NCBI GenBank assembly: GCA_965207755.1
Contig: OZ242297.1
Span: 3,162,001 to 3,226,000, forward strand
Reading direction: 5' to 3'
Length of the DNA stretch: 64,000 nt
Source of the DNA: Aldehydirespirator sp028819505
GTDB lineage: Bacteria; Actinomycetota; Acidimicrobiia; Acidimicrobiales; Aldehydirespiratoraceae
In this document: piece by piece, positions 58,869-64,000 of the stretch
Position numbering within the stretch: position 1 is the stretch's first letter
Layout: each line of letters opens with the position of its first letter
The notes under the pieces: model-generated
The model's input: the letters and a program-made list of their open reading frames with translations, nothing else
Told to the model about the DNA's origin: nothing
The model's database searches: none
Made by a program: the position numbers and the translations under genes

Positions 58869-58983
58869 GACCACAGCCCCGCAGCCCTTCCGCACGTTCT
58901 GTGAGCAGATATGCCGCCATGAGCGGCTTCATTGCTCACAGAACGCGGCGGTGTGCTGCTCATGACCACAGCCTCGCAGCCTG
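58864..58983. repeat. 25-bp direct repeat (93-bp period) around a 13-bp perfect hairpin, amidohydrolase / xdhC junction
   Basis: gctcacgaccacagccccgc at 58864 recurs with two or three changes at 58957. The first copy holds the xdhC start (GTGAGC on the coding strand); the second holds the stop of the amidohydrolase (ATGAGC). Between them cgttctgtgagca (58898-58910) pairs perfectly with tgctcacagaacg about 20 bases on. The gene pair was probably once joined by an overlapping stop/start. Confidence 0.8.
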
Positions 58984-60330
58984 CTCGAGGGCATGGGCCC
59001 GCAGCTTCTCCATGTCGGCGCCGATCACCTCGCCGCCGTCGACGATCCAGTCCCCTCCCACCATCACGCTGCGCACATCCGAGGCACTGCGCCACAGCAC
59101 CAACTGGTCCAGCAGGTTGTGGGCCTCCACCGGGGTGGGCAGGCCCCGCGGACCCTCCAGGTCGACCAGCTGCAGGTCGGCGTGCCAGCCCGGCTCCAGC
59201 CGCCCCACCCGCTCCAGGCCCAGCGCGCGGGCCGATCCCTCGGTCGCCATGTGCAGGACGGTGGCCGCACTGATCGCGCCGGGATCGAGGGTGGCCGCCC
59301 TGTGCAGCAGGAAGGCGCCCCTCATCACCGCGAACATGTCGTTGATATAGCCGTCGGAACCGAGCCCGACAATAACTCCCCGATCCAGCAGCTCGGGCAC
59401 GGGAGCGATCCCGCCGCCCACCTCGCAGTTCGAGAGCGGCATGTGCGAGACCCTGACGCCGGTGGCCGCGACGATGTCGATCTCCCGGGTCGAAAGCTGC
59501 ACGCACTGGCTGGCCTGGAAGCGGGGCGAGGCCACCCCGATCCGCTCGTAGAACTCGAGGGTGCGCATGCCGTGGTGCTCGGCGCACCAGCGGCCCTCAT
59601 GGACTCCCTCGTTCACGTGGGCGTGGCAGAACACGTCCAGGTCGGCGGCCGCATCGAAGGCCCGGCGGATGAACGGCTCCGAGCAGGTGAACGTGGTGTG
59701 GATGCACATGGCGCCCGACACCCGGCCGTCGCGTCCGGCACCCCCGCTCGCGGCGCGTGCCCGGCAGTCCTCGATGAAGCCGACGTTCTCGTCGAGGCCG
59801 GACTGGCCGTTGGCCTCGCCCATCCGCTCGGTGGCCTCGAACGACATCACCCCTCGCAGCCCGCTGCCTGCCACGGCCTCACGCTGGGCGAACAGCGCTC
59901 CGGGCAGGGCGTTGGGGGCCTCCAGGATGTCGAAGAAGCCGGTGGTGCCGCCGGCGGCCAACTCGGCGGTCACCCAGCCGGCCGCCGCCGAGATCATCTC
60001 GTGGTCGAGGGCGTTCTCCACCAGTGGCCACCAGTAGTCGTCGAGGAAGCCCCAGAAGTCGGCGACCGGCACCGCCGGGGCGGGAACGCCGTGGGCCAGC
60101 ACCCCGTACAAGTGTACGTGCGCGTTGACGAAGCCGGGCAGCAGCACGCAACCGCTCCCGTCGCGGTAGTCGTCGTCCGGGTAGCGGGCCCGCAGCTCGC
60201 CGGCCGGCCCCGATTCGGCGATCAGGCCGTCGAGGACTCGCACCGCCCAAGCCGCCCGGGGCTCTTCAAGGGCTGCGACGATCACCCAGTCACACGAGAT
60301 GATCGTCCCCACGGCGCCCGAACCTTCCAT
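58960..60330 (-). CDS. SsnA-like amidohydrolase / aminohydrolase
   Basis: This protein of about 456 aa is a metal-dependent deaminase/amidohydrolase. 'VLLPGFVNAHVHLYGVLAHG' has the HxH metal site. Then come 'DFWGFLDDYWWPLVENAL', 'ELAAGGTTGFFDI', 'CIHTTFTCSE', 'FCHAHVNEGVHEG' (beta-5 His), 'VSHMPLSNCEVGGGIAPV' and 'GVIVGLGSDGYINDM' (catalytic Asp). Where the family has 'xHC' at beta-6 it reads 'SQCVQLS', so one metal or base His may be replaced by Gln. SsnA proteins accompany selenate-dependent purine hydroxylases, matching the yqeB and xdhC neighbours. ATG 60330 or an upstream ATG 60393 inside the repeat array may be the start. Confidence 0.85.
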   Translation of the reverse strand: MEGSGAVGTIISCDWVIVAALEEPRAAWAVRVLDGLIAESGPAGELRARYPDDDYRDGSGCVLLPGFVNAHVHLYGVLAHGVPAPAVPVADFWGFLDDYWWPLVENALDHEMISAAAGWVTAELAAGGTTGFFDILEAPNALPGALFAQREAVAGSGLRGVMSFEATERMGEANGQSGLDENVGFIEDCRARAASGGAGRDGRVSGAMCIHTTFTCSEPFIRRAFDAAADLDVFCHAHVNEGVHEGRWCAEHHGMRTLEFYERIGVASPRFQASQCVQLSTREIDIVAATGVRVSHMPLSNCEVGGGIAPVPELLDRGVIVGLGSDGYINDMFAVMRGAFLLHRAATLDPGAISAATVLHMATEGSARALGLERVGRLEPGWHADLQLVDLEGPRGLPTPVEAHNLLDQLVLWRSASDVRSVMVGGDWIVDGGEVIGADMEKLRAHALEQAARLWS

Positions 60331-60665
60331 CACGGCGTCACCCCTCGAACCGGTCCGAGCCCCTCCGGCGGGATGCTCGCTCGCTTCATCCAACGCGTCA
60401 CCGGCACCAACACTCCGTTCCGGGTCCGGGCCCCTCCGGCGGGATGCTCGCTCGTCTCATGCGTCACCGGCACCAACGCTCCGTTCCGGGTCCGGGCCCC
60501 TCCGGCGGGATGCTCGCTCGTCTCATGCGTCACCGGCACCAACGCTCCGTTCCGGGTCCGGGCCCCTCCGGCGGGATGCTCGCTCGTCTCATCCAACGTG
60601 TCACCGGCACCAACGCTCCGTTCCGGGTCCGGGCCCCTCCGGCGGGATGCTCGCTCGTCTCACGG
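60331..60665. repeat. Five-copy 66/71-bp tandem array of the amidohydrolase 5' end
   Basis: The motif cccctccggcgggatgctcg starts at 60360, 60431, 60497, 60563 and 60634, giving periods of 71, 66, 66 and 71. On the minus strand each unit codes 'ETSEHPAGGARTRNGALVPV', the same as the opening 'MDEASEHPAGGART' of the amidohydrolase long frame. The 71-bp units contain ATGGATGAG, the 66-bp units ATGAGACG, so every unit carries a possible start. Spacers are part of the repeat, so this is not a CRISPR. Confidence 0.9.
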
Positions 60666-61239
60666 GGTGCATCTCAGCCTACAACCCGCCTCGCGGGCCA
60701 AGCCGGGAGGACGCCGCCATCCAGCAGGCCGGCTGCCCGCGCGCCTCAGAGCGTCCGCACACGGGTGACAGCACCTCGCGCCGCGGGGTGGCCACTCCTG
60801 CGATTCGACAGCGGCCCCTCCTTCGCGTCCGAGAAGTGGCAGCGCCTCGCGCCACGGGGTGGCCACTTCCCGCTCCTGTTCGCTGCGCTCGCGGGCGACC
60901 CGGACATGCAGCGGGTCGTGTCGTCGGCTGATGTGGCCACTCCCGCTCCTCCGCTCTCGCGAACCTCGTCCAGCGCCGCTCGACGGGTCGTGTCGTCGGC
61001 TGAAATGGCCACTCCCGCTGCTGTTCGCTGCGCTCGCGGGCCGCTCGGGCAATGGCCGCGCCTCGTACAGGCAGGATTCGTCAGCCCATTTGCGCGGCCT
61101 CTCAGCCCACAACCCGCCTGGCGAGCCGAGTCGGGCACGCGGGCACGCCGCCGCCGTAACCGGACGCCTGCGCTGACCGGATCCGGGACACCTCGGGCGC
61201 ACGCTGCGAGCCCGAGCCGGATCATTACCCTGAAGGCGC
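60666..61239. repeat. Gene-free region with nested direct repeats
   Basis: No gene is supported. cgggtcgtgtcgtcggctga occurs at 60912 and 60984 (period 72), and ctcgcgcc.cggggtggccact occurs near 60774 and 60845 (period about 71). The decamer ggtggccact or gtggccactc recurs several times. Parts (ctgttcgctgcgctcgcggg, 61020-61040) match the core of the dispersed palindromic element on the opposite strand. The promoter of the LCP gene should be near 61200. Confidence 0.7.
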
Positions 61240-63483
61240 ATGCCAGAGATGGTCGAGGGTGGCTGGCGGGACGGGAACAGGCGCGGCCCCCATCCCCTGG
61301 TGGCGGTGACGCTGTCGGCGATCTGGCCGGGCCTCGGCCATGTCGGGCACCGCAACCGCCGCGCTGCGGTCCTCGCGGCGGCAGCCCTGGTCGCGGCGGC
61401 CGCCGGGATCGGCTACGCGTACCGGCGTGACATGAGGGATCTGCTCGCGCTGGCCGTGAGCCGGACGTCGCTTCTGGCCGTGATCTTGGTCTCGGGGGGC
61501 CTGCTCGCAGCGCGCGGCGCGGTGGCCTTCGACGCTTACCGGGTGGCGCGGCGCCGCTATCCGCGCCGGCGCGCGGGCGGGTTGCGCCGGGCCGGAGCCG
61601 CGGCGACGCTGGCGGTGCTCGCCGTGCTGATCGCGGCGCCGCATCTGTGGGTGGCGCGCCTCGCGACAGCGCAGTTGACGCTTCTGGCGGAGGTGTTCGA
61701 CGCCTCGGACACACCGAGCGCGCGTCCGACCCCGCTGCCGGCGGGATCGCCCTCCCGCCAGCCGGATCCAGCCGGCACCGGCCCGGTCGCCTCCGTCAGG
61801 GCTGACCGCGGCGGCACCGCGCAGCCGCCGGCCGCGGCCCCCGCCGAAGGCGGCGACGGCCTGCCGGGCGGTGCGGCCGACGGCCCGGACAGCCCGGCCG
61901 GCGCCGCACCGGCGACCAAGATCGGACCGGAGGACGGGTCCGGCGTCGGCGCGGGCGCCTCCACCTCCACCGACGCCGCCACGACGGCCACCGACGCAAC
62001 CGGACGCCTCACCACGACCGCCACAGACGGAACCGCCACCGACGCAACGACCGCCACCGCAGAAACCGCCACCGACGCAACCGGGCGGCTCACCACGACC
62101 GCCACCGACGCAACCGGGCGGCTCACCACGACCGCCACCGACGCAACCGGGCGGCTCACCACGACCGACACCGACGCAACCGGGCGGCTCACCACGACCG
62201 CCACCGACGCAACCGGGCGGCTCACCACGACCGACACCGACGCAACCGGGCGGCTCACCACGACCGACACCGACGCAACCGGGCGGCTCACCACGACCGA
62301 CACCGACGCAACCGAGCGGCTCACCACGACCGACACCGACGCAACCGAGCGGCTCACCACGACCGACACCGACGCAACCGAGCGGCTCACCACGACCGAC
62401 ACCGACGCAACCGAGCGGCTCACCACGACCGACACCGACGCAACCGAGCGGCTCACCACGACCGACACCGACGCAACCGAGCGGCTCACCACGACCGACA
62501 CCGACGCAACCGAGCGGCTCACCACGACCGACACCGACGCAACCGAGCGGCTCACCACGACCGCCGCTGACGACACCGGGCGGCTCACCACGACCGTCTC
62601 GGACGGAATCGCCACGACCGCCTCGGAGGGCAGCGAGCGGCTCACCGTGGCGCTGCTCGGCAGCGACGGCGGCTACCGGCGCACCGGCGTGAGGACCGAC
62701 ACGATCATCGTGTTGTCGATCAATACGGACACCGGCGAGGCGGCCGCCTTCAACATCCCCCGCAACTGGCGCCGGCTCAGCTTCCCGGAGGGCACCGCGG
62801 CCGCGGAGCGCTGGTTCGACGGCTACCCCGGCCTCGCCAACGAGATCTACGGCCTGGGCCTGCGCTTCCCCGAGGTCTTCGGCGGCGTCGACGACCCCGC
62901 GGGCTTCGCCATCAAGTCGGCTCTGGCCCAGCTGACCGGACTCGAGATCCACTACTACGTGATGGTGGACATGGTCGGATTCGTGAAGGTCATCGACCTG
63001 TTCGGCGGCGTCGGGCTGCAAGTCCGCGAATCCATCGACGACCGGATCGCGCCGATCGTCGAGGGAGGACCGTCGGTGGCGATCACCGTCGAGCCCGGCT
63101 ACCACCGCCTCGACGGACTGACCGCCCTCGGCTATGTGCGCTCACGGGCCCGGAGCACCGACTGGCACCGCATGACCCGTCAGCGGTGCGTGGTCGCGGC
63201 GCTCATCGATCAAGTCACGCCCTTCGAGGCGCTCGCCCGCTTCGTGACGCTCACCGGGATCATCGCCGAGCATGTCCGCACCGACATACCACTGGACCGC
63301 CTGGCGGAGCTCATCGAGCAGGCCGACCGGCTCGACACGTCGAGAATCGTCACCGTCAACTTCATCCCGCCGGAATACCCCGCAGGGGATGCGCCCATCC
63401 CGCGGGTGCGGGCCGCGGTGGACAAGGCCCTGCAGGGCAGCCGCGATCAGACGAACACTTCCCTCGCCGACGCCTGCGGCTGA
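61240..63483 (+). CDS. LytR-CpsA-Psr (LCP) family protein with a 33-bp repeat linker
   Basis: This 747-aa envelope protein attaches glycopolymers to peptidoglycan. The N-terminus has a 'PLVAVTLSAIWPGLGHVGHRNRR' motif (DUF5683-like) and three hydrophobic segments near residues 42-60, 68-95 and 120-138. Residues about 150-250 are Pro/Ala-rich, and about 280-445 are 15 near-identical 11-residue units (T[DA]TDAT[EG]RLTT). The LCP domain starts at about 466 with 'RLTVALLGSDGGYRRTGVRTDTIIVLSI', then 'AFNIPRNWRRL', 'IHYYVMVDMVGFVKVIDLFGGV' and 'ALGYVRSRARSTDWHRMTRQRCVV' (the Arg-rich catalytic motif). Key Asp and Arg residues are present. The stop lies in a duplicated 36-bp segment. Confidence 0.92.
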   Translation: MPEMVEGGWRDGNRRGPHPLVAVTLSAIWPGLGHVGHRNRRAAVLAAAALVAAAAGIGYAYRRDMRDLLALAVSRTSLLAVILVSGGLLAARGAVAFDAYRVARRRYPRRRAGGLRRAGAAATLAVLAVLIAAPHLWVARLATAQLTLLAEVFDASDTPSARPTPLPAGSPSRQPDPAGTGPVASVRADRGGTAQPPAAAPAEGGDGLPGGAADGPDSPAGAAPATKIGPEDGSGVGAGASTSTDAATTATDATGRLTTTATDGTATDATTATAETATDATGRLTTTATDATGRLTTTATDATGRLTTTDTDATGRLTTTATDATGRLTTTDTDATGRLTTTDTDATGRLTTTDTDATERLTTTDTDATERLTTTDTDATERLTTTDTDATERLTTTDTDATERLTTTDTDATERLTTTDTDATERLTTTDTDATERLTTTAADDTGRLTTTVSDGIATTASEGSERLTVALLGSDGGYRRTGVRTDTIIVLSINTDTGEAAAFNIPRNWRRLSFPEGTAAAERWFDGYPGLANEIYGLGLRFPEVFGGVDDPAGFAIKSALAQLTGLEIHYYVMVDMVGFVKVIDLFGGVGLQVRESIDDRIAPIVEGGPSVAITVEPGYHRLDGLTALGYVRSRARSTDWHRMTRQRCVVAALIDQVTPFEALARFVTLTGIIAEHVRTDIPLDRLAELIEQADRLDTSRIVTVNFIPPEYPAGDAPIPRVRAAVDKALQGSRDQTNTSLADACG
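62070..62564 (+). repeat. 33-bp tandem array in the LCP gene, about 15 units
   Basis: The unit caaccg[ga]gcggctcaccacg plus gaccgacaccgacg is repeated about 15 times with one or two base changes, the last eight coding units (TDTDATERLTT) being the most uniform. The more varied units lie at the 5' side and the uniform ones at the 3' side, next to the LCP domain. It is a probable variable-number repeat in a cell-surface linker. Confidence 0.93.
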
Positions 63484-63560
63484 CCGCTTGTGCGGGTCGC
63501 CGTTGATTCGGTGGTGAAACACCGCGAACACTTCCCTCGCCGACGCCTGCGGCTGACCGC
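63452..63560. repeat. 36-bp direct repeat, 73-bp period, at the LCP gene end
   Basis: cgaacacttccctcgccgac and 16 more bases are identical at 63452-63487 and 63525-63560. The first copy contains the stop codon. The second is a spare copy of the gene's last ten codons. Confidence 0.92.
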
Positions 63561-63583
63561 GGCGCGCGGCCGCTCGGGCCATT

Positions 63584-63671
63584 GCCCCGCCCGTATGGAC
63601 CGGGTTCGCTCCCGTGGTCCAAGGCCGGAAAAAGTCGGATTCGGCCCCGCCCGTATGGACCGGGTTCGCTC
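63584..63671. repeat. 28-bp direct repeat, 60-bp period, downstream of the LCP gene
   Basis: gccccgcccgtatggaccgg and eight more bases are identical at 63584-63611 and 63644-63671. It lies between two convergent genes, close to the end of the xanthine dehydrogenase subunit gene. Confidence 0.9.
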
Positions 63672-63689
63672 GCCTGCCCGCCGGGCCTC

Positions 63690-64000
63690 TCAGCCTGCGT
63701 CCGCCGCGGCCGGAACCTGGGCTTGCAGGGCGGCCCAGACCCGCTCCGGGGTGAAGGGCAGATCGTTGATGGCCGCGCCGGTGGCGTCGAGGATGGCGTT
63801 GCGCACGGCCGGGGCCACGCCGTCCTTGGGGATCTCGGCCACCGCCTTGGCTCCGAACGGGCCGCTGTCCTCCATGGTCTGGACCAGGTATACGACCGTG
63901 TCGGGCATCTCGTCGGCCCGGTAGATCTTGTAGGGACCGAACGACGGGTTGACCATGCGGCCGTCGTCGTCGAGCACGATCTCCTCGCAGTGGGCGTAGC
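63690..64000 (-). CDS. Xanthine dehydrogenase family large (molybdopterin-binding) subunit, C-terminal part
   Basis: The gene enters from the right edge of the window; about 100 C-terminal residues are seen. 'MVNPSFGPYKIYRADEMPDT', 'SGPFGAKAVAEIPKDGVAPAVRNAI' and 'INDLPFTPERVWAAL' are the standard tail of XDH/CoxL large subunits. 'GPFGAKAVAE' corresponds to the conserved GxxGxKGxGE loop that carries the active-site Glu. It fits with the yqeB, xdhC and ssnA genes as a purine-type molybdenum hydroxylase locus. The start and the other subunits are outside the window. Confidence 0.88.
   Translation of the reverse strand, partial: YAHCEEIVLDDDGRMVNPSFGPYKIYRADEMPDTVVYLVQTMEDSGPFGAKAVAEIPKDGVAPAVRNAILDATGAAINDLPFTPERVWAALQAQVPAAADAG

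Noticed and set aside
60331..60665. CRISPR-like array (five repeats of similar spacing)
   Set aside because: The whole 66/71-bp unit is conserved, including what would be the spacer, and it encodes the amidohydrolase N-terminus. No cas genes are near.
61225..63105. Long minus-strand frame with Gly-Glu-Pro repeats opposite the LCP gene
   Set aside because: Its repeats are only the complement of the 33-bp array. The LCP frame has a full catalytic domain and the minus frame has no family similarity.

Overview
The window is high-GC DNA, most of it clearly around 70% GC by eye. Its gene content points to an actinobacterium (Actinomycetota), probably of the class Acidimicrobiia. The clues are two F420-type luciferase-like oxidoreductases, ClpC, a DUF2342 zincin, an LppM-like lipoprotein and an actinobacterial Tad pilus locus. 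The backbone also keeps a known actinobacterial order: clpC, coaX, panC, DUF2520, hpt, tilS, DUF2342, then holB, tmk and topA. The class-level call is inference; no rRNA is present.

Layout. 0-8.3 kb: a DUF433/PIN-like toxin-antitoxin pair, an ABC solute-binding lipoprotein, a decayed higBA remnant, a membrane protein, a secreted protein, an LLM oxidoreductase, an SDR and an LppM-HAD fusion. 8.3-16.3 kb: clpC, a polyprenyl diphosphate synthase, coaX, panC, a DUF2520 protein, a phosphatase-like protein without its catalytic Cys, and hpt. 16.3-23.9 kb: accessory genes (Uma2, DUF222-HNH, a broken IS30 transposase, a second DUF433/DUF5615 module, a DUF4143 ATPase behind a 23-bp repeat array) that separate hpt from tilS. 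23.9-29.9 kb: tilS, another DUF4143 ATPase, the DUF2342 zincin with a 43-aa membrane partner, an MNT-HEPN-like protein, a DUF4143 remnant and tRNA-Thr(CGU). 30.0-36.2 kb: holB, tmk, an MFS transporter and topA. 36.5-42.4 kb: a complete Mrp antiporter operon mnhABCDEFG. 42.4-47.7 kb: an anti-sigma/anti-anti-sigma pair and a Tad pilus operon. 47.8-64 kb: an LLM oxidoreductase, an 8.3-kb genomic island, then yqeB, xdhC and an SsnA-like amidohydrolase, an LCP ligase and the end of a xanthine dehydrogenase large subunit. These last genes form a molybdenum-hydroxylase/purine-catabolism neighbourhood.

The island (about 48.94-57.27 kb) lies between two 111-bp direct copies of the 3' end of yqeB. It carries a tightly packed cassette of a radical SAM enzyme, a DUF6375-like protein and a 1331-aa STAND-type NTPase with a nuclease-like N-terminus. 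It also carries an MboII-like restriction-modification pair, an odd tRNA-Arg-like gene and a truncated m5C methyltransferase. The cassette is the best candidate here for an undescribed, probably anti-phage, system.

A second theme runs through the whole window. At more than a dozen gene boundaries a 25-47 bp segment is repeated directly at a spacing of about 60-75 bp, with unrelated sequence between the copies. In four cases the duplicated segment is an overlapping stop/start (ATGA/GTGA), so a translationally coupled gene pair has been pulled apart while both reading frames survive. A separate dispersed palindromic element of about 120 bp occurs at least four times; its end pairing is conserved although the paired bases differ between copies.
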